Origin: Phycisphaerae bacterium
GTDB taxonomy: Bacteria; Planctomycetota; Phycisphaerae; Phycisphaerales; UBA1924
Direction of reading: 5' to 3'
DNA length: 64,000 nt
Assembly (NCBI GenBank): GCA_030432905.1
Contig: JAUILU010000005.1
Coordinates: 1 to 64,000, forward strand
Position numbers and translations under genes: made by a program. Each line of letters begins with the position of its first letter. Position 1 is the stretch's first letter. Shown here piece after piece: positions 27,039 through 35,661 of the stretch. Below the pieces are notes generated by a model. The model worked only from the letters and a program-made list of their open reading frames with translations. It had not been told where the DNA came from and ran no database searches.

Positions 27039-28607
27039 GTGGCGGACGCAACACCGACCAACTCGATCGCCAGGGACACACGCACCGTCGCGTCGCTCAC
27101 GCTCCTGTCGCGCGTCTTCGGGCTGGGCCGAGACCTCGTCACCGTCAGGCTCTTCGGCGACACGCTCATCGGCTCCGCGTTCGCAGCCGCCTTCGCCATC
27201 CCGAATCTCTTCCGCCGGATGCTCGGCGAGGGCGCCCTCTCCGCCGCGTTCATCCCCCGCTACACACGGCTCACCGAATCCGACCAAGACCTCGCCGAGC
27301 GCTACGCCTCGCTCATGATCGCGGCTCTGGTCCTTGTCACCAGCGCCCTGCTCGTCATCGGCGAATTGATCGCAATCGGCCTCTGGTTCACCGCCACCGA
27401 CCCCGCCCGCGTGCTGAGCTTCAAGCTGATATCACTGCTGCTGCCTTACATGCCGCTTGTCTGCATCACCGCGATCCTCGGCGGCATGCTCCAGGTTCAC
27501 GGCAGATTCCTGCCCATGGCCGCCGCCCCCATCATCCTCAACGTCTGCATCATCGCCGCCACAGTCGCCGCGATGCTGATCGACCTCGAACCCGAACGGG
27601 CCGCGGTCTGGATCGGGCTCTCGACACTCGTCGCGGGCGTCTTGCAACTCGCCTGGGCGCTCGTCGAACTCCGCAAGCACACCCGCTGGAGACTCGACCT
27701 CGAACCCGCACGCACGGAAGCGAGCAAAACCCTCAAGAAGTTCCTCCCCGTCCTCATCGGGCTCGGCACACTTCAGCTCAACACACTCGCCGACACCGTC
27801 ATCGCGATGTGGCCAACCTGGGTCGGCCCAACACTCTTCGGCAAAGCGGTCCCAATGAACGAAGCCTCCAACGCCATCCTCGGCTACACACAGAGGCTCT
27901 ACCAATTCCCGCTCGGCGTGTTCGGCATCGCCGTCGCGACCGCCGCCTTCCCCGCGCTCTCGCGAGCCGCCGCCGACCCCAAACGCTTCGGCGAAACCGT
28001 CTCGCACGGTCTCAGGCTCTCGCTCTTCATCGGGCTGCCAGCGTCCGCCGGACTCTTCCTCGTGCGCGACGACCTCGTCAGCGTCATGTTCTCCGGCGGC
28101 GGCGGGTTCAGCAGCGACGGGCTCACACGCGCCTCAGCAGTCCTCGCGGGCTACGCCGTGGGCGTCTTCGCGTACTCGCTCAACCACGTCCTCAGCCGAT
28201 CGTTCTACGCGCTCGACGACACAACCACACCCATGCGTGTCGGAATCGCGATGGTCGCCGTCAACATGGCGTGCAACCTCACACTCATCTGGTCATTCCG
28301 CGAAGCCGGGCTCGCCTGGGCGACCGCGATCTCTGCGCTTGGCCAAACGCTCTGCCTCGCGTTCCTGCTCCGCAAACACATGGAGCCGGGCACGAAGCTG
28401 CTGCCCGGCGTGGGCAAAACACTGCTGCTTAGCCTCGTAATGTCAGCCTCGGTCTGGGGCACGCTCGCCGTCATGCCCGAGGCACAAACTTGGTCGGCCA
28501 GCGCCGTTCGGCTCACCGCGGCTGTCGGCATCGGCATCGCTGTGTATCTTGTGATGGCCGCCGGGCTGCGAGTGCCCGAGCTCCGCTGGCTCATAAAGGG
28601 AACCTAG
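27039..28607 (+). CDS. murJ: Lipid II flippase MurJ
   Basis: MurJ moves the peptidoglycan precursor lipid II across the inner membrane. The 522-residue MVF-family protein has 13-14 membrane helices. Recognisable motifs are SLTLLSRVFGLGRDLVTV (N-terminal conserved helix), FRRMLGEGALSAAFIP (the conserved ALSAAFIP signature), and YALDDTTTPM in the second half (the usual YA.gDT.TP element). Start is GTG at 27039. It lies between the VanZ-like gene and an SDR gene that starts immediately after its stop. Presence of MurJ is consistent with peptidoglycan synthesis in this organism. Confidence 0.93.
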   Translation: MADATPTNSIARDTRTVASLTLLSRVFGLGRDLVTVRLFGDTLIGSAFAAAFAIPNLFRRMLGEGALSAAFIPRYTRLTESDQDLAERYASLMIAALVLVTSALLVIGELIAIGLWFTATDPARVLSFKLISLLLPYMPLVCITAILGGMLQVHGRFLPMAAAPIILNVCIIAATVAAMLIDLEPERAAVWIGLSTLVAGVLQLAWALVELRKHTRWRLDLEPARTEASKTLKKFLPVLIGLGTLQLNTLADTVIAMWPTWVGPTLFGKAVPMNEASNAILGYTQRLYQFPLGVFGIAVATAAFPALSRAAADPKRFGETVSHGLRLSLFIGLPASAGLFLVRDDLVSVMFSGGGGFSSDGLTRASAVLAGYAVGVFAYSLNHVLSRSFYALDDTTTPMRVGIAMVAVNMACNLTLIWSFREAGLAWATAISALGQTLCLAFLLRKHMEPGTKLLPGVGKTLLLSLVMSASVWGTLAVMPEAQTWSASAVRLTAAVGIGIAVYLVMAAGLRVPELRWLIKGT

Positions 28608-29405
28608 TTGGCAAAGATCGACCTGACAGGCAAACCGATCGCCATCACCGGCGCCTCCAGCGGCATCGGCGCCGCGACCGCCGTCGCCTGCGCCCGCGCG
28701 GGCATGCCCGTCGCGCTCGCCGCCCGCAGACTCGAAGCGCTCGAATCCATCACCAAAGCCATCACCGACGCCGGGGGCAAGGCCATCGCCGTCCGGTGCG
28801 ACGTCACCAAGCCCGAAGACTGCCAAAGACTCATCGACGAAACCGTCACAAACTTCGGCTCGATCTACAGCGTCTTCGCCAACGCCGGTTTCGGCGAGAA
28901 ACACGACCTGCTCGACACACCCGAAGCAACACTCCGCGAGATGTTCGAGACAAACTTCTTCGGCACCATCAACACCATCAAACCCGCCGCCCAGATCATG
29001 AAACAACAACGCACAGGCCATGTGCTGATCTGCACAAGCTGCCTCTCCGCGCTGCCCTCCCCGGGTTACAGCATCTACTCCGCCACCAAATCCGCTCAGC
29101 ACCACATAGGCCGAGCGCTCGGCGTCGAGCTTGCACCGTCAAACGTCCACGTCACCACCGTCCACCCCGTCCGCACCAGAACCGAGTTCTTCGAGACCAT
29201 GCAAGAGCGTCAGGGCGTCACCAACCCCAAAGACCGACCGGGCCAACCGCCCGAAAAGGTCGCCGCCCGTGTGATCCGCGCACTTCAAAAACCAAAGCCC
29301 GAGGTCTGGATGCACGAGCCGGCGCGCCGAGGGCTGCTCATCGCGGCCCAACTGCCAAGGCTCACCAACAAAGTCCTGATCGGCAGGCGAGCGAAGGGCC
29401 GCTAG
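28608..29405 (+). CDS. Short-chain dehydrogenase/reductase
   Basis: The 265-residue classical SDR has the cofactor motif TGASSGIGAAT near residue 14, NAG in FANAGFGEK, and the catalytic pattern with Ser in TSCLSAL and YSIYSATKSA (Tyr and Lys three apart). It should reduce or oxidise an unknown substrate with NAD(P)H. Its start, TTG at 28608, immediately follows the murJ TAG. Its stop shares the CTAG tetranucleotide with the stop of convergent ispF. Substrate unknown. Confidence 0.88.
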   Translation: MAKIDLTGKPIAITGASSGIGAATAVACARAGMPVALAARRLEALESITKAITDAGGKAIAVRCDVTKPEDCQRLIDETVTNFGSIYSVFANAGFGEKHDLLDTPEATLREMFETNFFGTINTIKPAAQIMKQQRTGHVLICTSCLSALPSPGYSIYSATKSAQHHIGRALGVELAPSNVHVTTVHPVRTRTEFFETMQERQGVTNPKDRPGQPPEKVAARVIRALQKPKPEVWMHEPARRGLLIAAQLPRLTNKVLIGRRAKGR

Positions 29406-29929
29406 CTGCGCACAAGCAGCACCACCGCGTGCGCCTCGACGGCTCTGCCCTCGCCCACCGCGTCCACCTTCTCGTGTGTCTTGCCCTTCACGTTCACCGC
29501 CGACTCGTCAACGCCGAGCAGCCCCGCGATCCGTGACCGCATCTCACCGTTCACAGGCGAGAGCTTGGGACGCTCCAGGATGATCGTCAGATCAAGATTC
29601 GAGACGCTGTAGCCGGCGTTCCGCATCCGATCGACCGCCTCAATCAGGAACACATCTGATGAGCTGCTCTCCCACCTCGGATCCGTGTTGGCAAAGAGCT
29701 GCCCGATGTCGGGCTCCCCGAGTGCCCCGAGGACCGCGTCCGTGACGGCGTGCAGGGCCGCGTCGCCGTCGGAATGGCTCACCGGCCCCATGTCGTGGTC
29801 GAGCGTGACGCCGCCGAGCACCAGCGGCCTGCCCTCGCCGGCGGGCGGCAAGGGCTCAAGCCGGTGAAGGTCATAGCCGTGGCCGACGCGGAATGCCGGT
29901 GCGGGGGGGGCTTTGCGGGGCTGATCCAT
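29402..29929 (-). CDS. ispF: 2-C-methyl-D-erythritol 2,4-cyclodiphosphate synthase
   Basis: IspF performs the cyclisation step of the non-mevalonate isoprenoid route. The 175-residue protein shows GHGYDLHRLE (metal-binding Asp and His), GPVSHSDGDAALHAVTDAVLGAL (the second His-x-Asp site), DIGQLFANTDPRW and the C-terminal NVKGKTHEKVDAVGEGRAVEAHAVVLL. The length is a little above the typical 160. The ATG at 29929 is chosen; a longer frame upstream lacks family similarity. TAGAGT lies 5 nt before this ATG, suggesting a leaderless transcript. It converges on the SDR gene. Confidence 0.95.
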   Translation of the reverse strand: MDQPRKAPPAPAFRVGHGYDLHRLEPLPPAGEGRPLVLGGVTLDHDMGPVSHSDGDAALHAVTDAVLGALGEPDIGQLFANTDPRWESSSSDVFLIEAVDRMRNAGYSVSNLDLTIILERPKLSPVNGEMRSRIAGLLGVDESAVNVKGKTHEKVDAVGEGRAVEAHAVVLLVRS

Positions 29930-29934
29930 GGCCA

Positions 29935-29940
29935 ACTCTA
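29935..29940 (-). promoter_or_regulatory. Putative -10 box (TAGAGT) for leaderless ispF
   Basis: TAGAGT is 5 nt before the ispF ATG on the minus strand; identical hexamer to the lipA box. No -35 was seen. Confidence 0.35.
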
Positions 29941-30068
29941 CCCACCCGGGCCGCCCCATCGGCGGAAAGGTGCCATAGGGCCGGTTCTGGGTGGACGACT
30001 GAGGCTCAAGACGTCGATAGACTGTGCTGATCCCGCGCAAGGGACAGATCTGTACGGAGACCAGACCG

Positions 30069-30593
30069 ATGACCAGCCGCTCGCCATTCCTACTCACCGC
30101 CTGCCTGGGCCTGATGTCGGCCCTGCTGACCGGGTGCCACTCCTCCCAGGATGCGCACGTCTACGAGAGCACCCCGATGCTCCCGATGACCGTGACGGTC
30201 GTCGATTCAACCACCGGCGAGTCCCTCTGGGCCCTCGATGTCCCCGTCAACAGGAAGCTCAAGATCCGCTTCTACGACGACCGCAAGCCCGACGACGCCT
30301 CGGGCAACCGCGTCGCCATGATGCGCTGGGACCTGACCAGCACCGACAAGAGCACCGGCAAGCTCTCCAACGAGATCGCCGTCCCGCTCGCCCACTCACG
30401 CCGGATCGACGTCACCATGCGCGACGTCCCCGAGTTCGAGACCAGCGGCGCGTTCGTCGCACCGACCACACCCTCCGACCCTCCCCCCACCGGCTCGGGC
30501 AACATGCTCCCCTCGGAGATGACCCCCGCAGAGAGCAAGGACTCGCCACCGGAACTCGACCCGATCGAGATCCCCTCAAACAACGGCGGCTAA
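30069..30593 (+). CDS. Small lipoprotein of unknown function
   Basis: The 174-residue protein has a lipoprotein signal (LLTACLGLMSALLTGC). The mature part includes a compact beta-rich domain with repeated short strands (LPMTVTVVDSTTGESLWALDVPV, KLKIRFYDD) and a Pro/Ser/Glu-rich tail. No known family is recognised. The ATG at 30069 is the first that gives a normal signal; a longer frame begins at 30024. It is divergent from ispF and is followed by a terminator, so it is monocistronic. Probably periplasmic. Confidence 0.68.
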   Translation: MTSRSPFLLTACLGLMSALLTGCHSSQDAHVYESTPMLPMTVTVVDSTTGESLWALDVPVNRKLKIRFYDDRKPDDASGNRVAMMRWDLTSTDKSTGKLSNEIAVPLAHSRRIDVTMRDVPEFETSGAFVAPTTPSDPPPTGSGNMLPSEMTPAESKDSPPELDPIEIPSNNGG

Positions 30594-30631
30594 CCCGCCC
30601 TGCGCAAACAACTTCAACGCAAACCACTCAG

Positions 30632-30661
30632 CAACGCCTCGGAAACGGGGCGTTGTTTCTT
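30632..30661 (+). terminator. Intrinsic terminator of the small lipoprotein gene
   Basis: CAACGCC (30632-30638) pairs with GGCGTTG (30648-30654) around TCGGAAACG, with G/T-rich tail TTTCTTTC. It shares the core CGGAAACGGGGCGT with the terminator at 9927-9959. Confidence 0.75.
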
Positions 30662-30882
30662 TCCACAACAGATCCGAATCCGCCTCAACGGGGGAGTTCT
30701 CCACCCGAAGTGATGCACAAGTGCCTCCCTGTCGGTTCTGAATCACGCGGTTTCACAATCGAAAGATTTTTCGGACTTCTTTGGAACACACCCGGATCCC
30801 GCACGAACGGTCCTTTGGCGTACTCTCGCCGTGTCAGAATCTCGAATGTGAATTAGATGATCCTTTAGTGAAGGAGATCTCT

Positions 30883-32073
30883 ATGCTGTCCTCAGCCGCC
30901 GTTATCGCTTTGGCCGGAACCGCACTTGGTATCGAGCCAACACTCCAACCGGTCACACATGGAGCAACGGTCCACGCATCATCGGCCACCCCCGTACAGG
31001 TTGATGCGCATGGCAGGGTCATCAGTTGGGGTGAGACCATCCAACTCGACGGCAACGCCGAGCGCGGCATGTGCGAAGAAGGCCTGCCTGTCTTCGACTC
31101 GATCGGGCTTGCCGACACCGACGGCGATGGACACTACTCCGATCCGGTCTGCGGCGACGTCTGCGGTCTGACTTCACCATCCTCAAGGTGGAACTACGGC
31201 GGGGCAACACCTTTCCAAGGGTTTGCGGTCGATTTCACCACAAGCCCCGCGCCGGGCAGACTGCTCTCAGAGCTAACCGTCCCAGGCGTCATCGGCCGGT
31301 GTGACGGCTCGCAGGCCGAACAATTTCAGATCTTCGTTTCGGTCTACGACGACATCGACACAACAGGCGCTGGCTACGACACCGACGGCGACACCATCGC
31401 AGACTCGCCGTTTCCGCCCGATGACCTCGACGGCAACGGTGTTCCCGATGCCTTTCTGGGCGGCGTAGTTCTTTCGTATAGCCCTGTCCCAGACTTTGCT
31501 GGCGGCTACTCACTCTTCCTCGCGTCCGGACTTGAATCGTTTGAGATCGAACTCCCCGCCGACGGCGTGGGCGCTGTGCGCATCATGTACATCAGCGGGT
31601 TCAGCGATCAGGATGGGGACACCATCCCCGAATCACCAGAGCCGTTTGAGCTAGCAAGCCCGCTGCTCTGGGGACCGACCAATTCAGTCCCGGGCTGCCC
31701 GTTCACAGGACCGGCCAACTCCAGCTCCGGGAACGTGTGGGCGCTCGGGTACGACGTGTGCCTTGACGAACCGAGCACCTCGCCCGATCCATACACGTTC
31801 GTGTTCGAGTCGCTGGTTGGCCTCGTACCCTGCCCGGACCTGCTGATGCCCTCGTTCGCCTTGTACGGCACCTGCCCCACGGGCCGACTCTGCGCCGATC
31901 AGAACAACGACGGCCTCCTGCTGCCCACCGATTTCACCGCGTGGATCGCAAACTTCAACGCGAACGATCCCATCGCCGACGTAAACCAAGACAACGCAGT
32001 CACACCCACCGACTTCACCGCGTGGGTCGGTGCGTTCAACCAGGGCATCAACGGCCCGATCTGCAATCCGTAA
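30883..32073 (+). CDS. Secreted protein with C-terminal GC-type dockerin
   Basis: The 396-residue protein has an N-terminal export signal (MLSSAAVIALAGTALG), a central beta-rich domain with calcium-loop-like stretches (DTDGDGHYSDP, DTDGDTIADSP), and a C-terminal paired repeat: CADQNNDGLLLPTDFTAWIANF and DVNQDNAVTPTDFTAWVGAF, ending GPICNP. That tail matches the GC-type dockerin of Planctomycetota, an EF-hand-like pair flanked by cysteines, thought to attach or sort surface proteins. The start at 30883 has AAGGAG 6 nt upstream. It is convergent with the sugar dehydrogenase gene. The function of the central domain is unknown. Confidence 0.82.
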   Translation: MLSSAAVIALAGTALGIEPTLQPVTHGATVHASSATPVQVDAHGRVISWGETIQLDGNAERGMCEEGLPVFDSIGLADTDGDGHYSDPVCGDVCGLTSPSSRWNYGGATPFQGFAVDFTTSPAPGRLLSELTVPGVIGRCDGSQAEQFQIFVSVYDDIDTTGAGYDTDGDTIADSPFPPDDLDGNGVPDAFLGGVVLSYSPVPDFAGGYSLFLASGLESFEIELPADGVGAVRIMYISGFSDQDGDTIPESPEPFELASPLLWGPTNSVPGCPFTGPANSSSGNVWALGYDVCLDEPSTSPDPYTFVFESLVGLVPCPDLLMPSFALYGTCPTGRLCADQNNDGLLLPTDFTAWIANFNANDPIADVNQDNAVTPTDFTAWVGAFNQGINGPICNP

Positions 32074-32084
32074 GTTCCAAAGCC

Positions 32085-33431
32085 TCACGCTCGAACGAGG
32101 CGAGTTCCCATCTCTGATACATACGGCCGCATCGCGTCGCGTGTATCGACAACCAGTTTCGAATGCTCGGCGATCATCCCATAGTCGAACGCCGAGTGAT
32201 TCGTGGAGATCACGACCGCGTCGTACGACGCCAGACTCTCGGGCGTGAGTTCAACACTCGTCAGCCCAAGGTCGTAGCGGCGCATCTTCCAGGTGGCCTT
32301 GATGTACGGGTCGCTGTAGTCAACGTGGGCGCCCTCGGCCCGCAACAACTCGATGATCTCGAAGCTCGGGCTCTCGCGGACGTCATCGACGTCGGGCTTG
32401 TACGCGAGACCGAGCACGAGCACCCGGGCCCTCTTCGCCGCCAGACCGCGCTCTTCGAGCGCACTGGCGGTTTTTTTCACGACATAGATCGGCATGTCGT
32501 GGTTCACCTCGCCCGCGAGCTCGATAAACCTCGCCTCGTGACCGATCTCCTTCGCTCGCCAGCTCAGGTAAAACGGATCGATCGGGATGCAGTGCCCGCC
32601 AAGGCCCGGCCCCGGATAGAACGCCTGAAACCCGAATGGCTTCGTCGCCGCCGCGCGCACAACCTCGAACATGTCGATGCCCATGTCCGCGAGGATCACC
32701 TTCATCTCGTTGACCATCGCGATGTTCACCGCGCGGTACACGTTCTCCAGAATCTTCGCCGCCTCGGCGACCTCCGCCGACGAAACCGGCACAACCTCTT
32801 TGATCCCGATCCGGTACAACTCCGAAGCGATCCGCGTCGAACGCTCGTCGAGCCCGCCGACCAGCTTCGGGATTGTCGTCGTCTCGTGACTCTTTCGGCC
32901 CGGGTCCTCACGCTCGGGGCTGAACGCGACAAGGAAGTCCTCGCCGACAGCAAGCGACCGCCCCGCTTCCTCCGCGCCTTCCATAACCGCACCAAGAAAC
33001 TCCCGGCGGGTCGTCCCCGGGTACGTCGTCGATTCGAGCACCAACAACTGCCCCGCGCGCAGCGTCTTGCCGATCGCCCGGCCAGTATCAACCACGTACG
33101 ACAAATCCGGCACGCGCCCCTCGCGCAGCGGCGTCGGCACGCACACCAGCACAACGTCCGCCTCGCCAAGCCGACCAAAGTCAGAGGTCACATCGAACCG
33201 CTCGCTGCCCGCGAGCGTCGTCACCATGTCCTCGCCGAGGTGCGCGAGATACGTCGTGCCCTCGGTGAGCGCTTTGATCTTCGCCGGGTCAACATCGAAC
33301 CCGATCACGCGCGCCCCGCCGCCGTGCAGCGCCGAGGCCAGAGGCAACCCCACATACCCAAGACCGATCACCCCAACGACAACATCACGGGAATCGATCA
33401 GAGCTTCGAGTTTGCTGAGTGCTTCGTTCAC
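32085..33431 (-). CDS. UDP-sugar 6-dehydrogenase (UDP-N-acetyl-glucosamine/galactosamine type)
   Basis: The enzyme oxidises a UDP-sugar to the uronate in two NAD-dependent steps. The 448-residue protein has the Rossmann motif GVIGLGYVGLPLA, catalytic-region motifs ESTTYPGTT and FQAFYPGPGLGGHCIPIDPFYL (conserved in WbpA/TviB types; the usual active-site Cys is the Cys in GGHCIPID), and C-terminal VLGLAYKPDVDDVRESPSFEI. It is the last gene of the minus-strand EPS operon. Start is GTG at 33431, 9 bp after the stop of the preceding glycosyltransferase. It supplies uronic-acid donors for the glycan. Confidence 0.92.
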   Translation of the reverse strand: MNEALSKLEALIDSRDVVVGVIGLGYVGLPLASALHGGGARVIGFDVDPAKIKALTEGTTYLAHLGEDMVTTLAGSERFDVTSDFGRLGEADVVLVCVPTPLREGRVPDLSYVVDTGRAIGKTLRAGQLLVLESTTYPGTTRREFLGAVMEGAEEAGRSLAVGEDFLVAFSPEREDPGRKSHETTTIPKLVGGLDERSTRIASELYRIGIKEVVPVSSAEVAEAAKILENVYRAVNIAMVNEMKVILADMGIDMFEVVRAAATKPFGFQAFYPGPGLGGHCIPIDPFYLSWRAKEIGHEARFIELAGEVNHDMPIYVVKKTASALEERGLAAKRARVLVLGLAYKPDVDDVRESPSFEIIELLRAEGAHVDYSDPYIKATWKMRRYDLGLTSVELTPESLASYDAVVISTNHSAFDYGMIAEHSKLVVDTRDAMRPYVSEMGTRLVRA

Positions 33432-33440
33432 GCCTTGATC

Positions 33441-34664
33441 CTAGTGCTGTGCCGATTCGAAGGCGTTGATAAGCCTTGCCGCGTTGATGCCCATCGAGAA
33501 CTCGTCGATCACGCGCTGCCTGCCACCCTGCCCGAGCCTCGCCCGAAGCTCCCGATTATTCAGCAGCCCCTCGAGCACATCCGCCAGCGCCGCAGCGTCC
33601 CCGCCCGGCACAAGCCTGCCGCTCACGCCATCCTCGATCAGCTCACGGATCGCGGGCAGATCACCGGACACCGTCGCCACGCCGCTGGCCATCGATTCCA
33701 TCAGCGCCACCGGGATCCCGTCGCGGTCGCCCGAGCTGTCGTCCCGGCAAGGCAGGCAGAACACCACCGAACTCCCTACGAGACTCCGCACCTCGTCGTT
33801 CGGCATCGAACCAAGAAGCTCGACACTCCCGCCGAGCCCCCCCGCTTCGATCATCGAGGCAAGCCGATCCCTCATCGGCCCGTCGCCACCGATTCGGCAC
33901 GCAAACTCACAGCCTCGCTCTTTCAGCAATCCGCACGCCTCGATCAGCGTGTCGATGCCCTTCTTCTCGACCAGCCTCGCCACGCACACGATCAGCCCGT
34001 CGGTCTGCTCGCTCGGCGCAAAGTCGTCCGTGTCCACGCCGCAGCGGATCACCGGCCGCTTCGATTCTTCCCCGGCCTCAATCTCCGCGTACCAGCCCCG
34101 GTGCCATTCGCTAATACACGAAACAAACTCCGCGCGCGCCAGCTTCTTCGCCAGCAGCGTCCGGTTCTGAAACAGATCGTTCGCGTGTCCCGTGAAGCTG
34201 AACCCGATCCCGAGCTGCTTCGCCGCGTACATCGCGACCGTCGTCGGCACGTGCGCAAAGTGCGCGTGGATGTGCCCGATGCCAAGCCCCCGAACTCGCC
34301 TTGCCAGCGAAACGCCCGCCATGCACTGCACCACAACCTTGGGCCGATTCCCAAGCCGAACGTCCGATCCAACCGCATCGAGCTTGCCGCGCGTCATCGT
34401 CCTGATCGTTCTGATAGGGTGCGAAAGCAGCTCAAGCGCCGTGTGCGCAACCATGCCGACAACGCCCGGCTCGTACACAACAACCGCATCATTCTGCAGC
34501 CGCCTCAGCTCTTCACGCTCAAACTTCTCGCCCGGCGTGTGCACGCTGGCAACCCGCACATCGACACCCGCCGACCGGAGCGCGAGAACCTCTCGGTACA
34601 CGAACGTCTCCGAAAGCTTCGGCAGCTGACCCGCGATGTACAGAATCGGCCCTGGCTCAGCCAT
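33441..34664 (-). CDS. Glycosyltransferase family 4 (GT-B)
   Basis: The 407-residue protein is a retaining GT-B glycosyltransferase. The N-terminal domain begins LYIAGQLPKLSETFVYREVLAL, matching WcaL/AmsK-like enzymes, and includes HIHAHFAHVPTT and FTGHANDLF. The C-terminal donor domain has IVCVARLVEKKGIDTLIEA and the E-x7-E type stretch near SVVFCLPCRDDSSGDRDGIPVALMESMASG. The start overlaps the upstream GT2 gene by 8 nt, showing translational coupling. Sugar donor and acceptor are unknown. Confidence 0.9.
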   Translation of the reverse strand: MAEPGPILYIAGQLPKLSETFVYREVLALRSAGVDVRVASVHTPGEKFEREELRRLQNDAVVVYEPGVVGMVAHTALELLSHPIRTIRTMTRGKLDAVGSDVRLGNRPKVVVQCMAGVSLARRVRGLGIGHIHAHFAHVPTTVAMYAAKQLGIGFSFTGHANDLFQNRTLLAKKLARAEFVSCISEWHRGWYAEIEAGEESKRPVIRCGVDTDDFAPSEQTDGLIVCVARLVEKKGIDTLIEACGLLKERGCEFACRIGGDGPMRDRLASMIEAGGLGGSVELLGSMPNDEVRSLVGSSVVFCLPCRDDSSGDRDGIPVALMESMASGVATVSGDLPAIRELIEDGVSGRLVPGGDAAALADVLEGLLNNRELRARLGQGGRQRVIDEFSMGINAARLINAFESAQH

Positions 34665-35661
34665 CGGAGTCGCCCTTGTACTCGATGATCTTCGTCCGCT
34701 TCCCGCGAATCCGGTTGAACGCGAACGTCACAACCCCGATGAACATCGCCAGTTGGCCCACAAGCGTGAAGGTCGCAAGCACCCTCGCGTCCTCGCGGCT
34801 CTTGCCCTGCATCCTCGCCCGCATGTACATGCGGTACCGCTGCACAAAGTACACAGCAATCAGCAGGACAAGACTCAGCCCAAACGTCCAGTACGCCGCG
34901 ACGCTCGCCAGGATCGGCAGCACACAGGCCCAGAAGACCGGCCTCATCACGCGCCTGACGTTGAACCGCTCGGGTGACCTGCCGTGCATCCACGCGCCCT
35001 CAGCCGCCGCGTGCCCGGCGCGCACCGCGCGCTTCCACCACTGATCGAACGAATCCATCGCCGCGTCGTGCAGCGTCATCTCCGCGTCAAGCCGCCGGAT
35101 CCGCCAGCCGTCGCGTCGGAGCCTAAAGCACAGCTCGGGTTCCTCGCCCGCGATCACCGACGGGTCGTAACCGCCCGCCTGCTGCAGCGCACTCACACGG
35201 AACAGCACATCACCGCCGCAGCTCTGCGCGTTGCCGATCGGCGTGTCCCACTCCATGTCCGTCAGTTTGTTGTACACCGACGCGTTCGGAAACCGCTCGC
35301 GCCGACGCCCGCACACCGCCGCCAGCCTGCCGTCTGTCCGAAGCGACGTCTTCGCCTTCTCGATCCAATCCGCGCGCAGCTCGCAGTCGCCATCGACAAA
35401 CTGCGCAAACTCAACGTCCTCGCAGATCTCGATCAGCCTCGCAAGCCCAGCGTTGCGCGCCCTGGCCGCGGTGAAAGGCTGCGACAAATCAAGCTCAACC
35501 ACCTCAACCCCGAGCGACTCCGCAAGCTCCCGGCTGCCATCCGTCGAACCCGAATCCACATACACCACCCGGTCAGCCGCGCCGACCAGCGAGCGCAGGC
35601 ACACGCCGAGGCGTTCGCCCTCGTTGCGTCCGATCGCGATGGCGCCAACGCTGCCGCTCAC
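34657..35661 (-). CDS. Glycosyltransferase family 2, membrane-anchored
   Basis: The 334-residue GT-A enzyme begins GAIAIGRNEGERLGVCLRSL, with YVDSGSTDGS and FVDGDCEL (DxD-type metal site) and VIAGEEPELCFRLR as the acceptor-side catalytic region. Near residues 240-320 are two or three membrane segments (VFWACVLPILASVAAYWTFGLSLVLLIAVYF, VGQLAMFIGVVTFAF). It overlaps the sulfotransferase stop at its start and the downstream GT4 gene at its end. It probably works at the inner membrane face in repeat-unit assembly. Confidence 0.88.
   Translation of the reverse strand: MSGSVGAIAIGRNEGERLGVCLRSLVGAADRVVYVDSGSTDGSRELAESLGVEVVELDLSQPFTAARARNAGLARLIEICEDVEFAQFVDGDCELRADWIEKAKTSLRTDGRLAAVCGRRRERFPNASVYNKLTDMEWDTPIGNAQSCGGDVLFRVSALQQAGGYDPSVIAGEEPELCFRLRRDGWRIRRLDAEMTLHDAAMDSFDQWWKRAVRAGHAAAEGAWMHGRSPERFNVRRVMRPVFWACVLPILASVAAYWTFGLSLVLLIAVYFVQRYRMYMRARMQGKSREDARVLATFTLVGQLAMFIGVVTFAFNRIRGKRTKIIEYKGDSDG

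Noticed and set aside
33438..33443. TAGGAT 6 nt before the UDP-sugar dehydrogenase GTG as a leaderless promoter
   Set aside because: The TAG is the stop codon of the upstream gene in the same operon, so the match is probably coincidental.
32163..34688. 841-codon open frame on the plus strand
   Set aside because: It is the antisense of the UDP-sugar dehydrogenase and GT4 genes, which have clear families. The product is Arg/His/Pro-rich with no family motif, typical of a GC-rich shadow frame.
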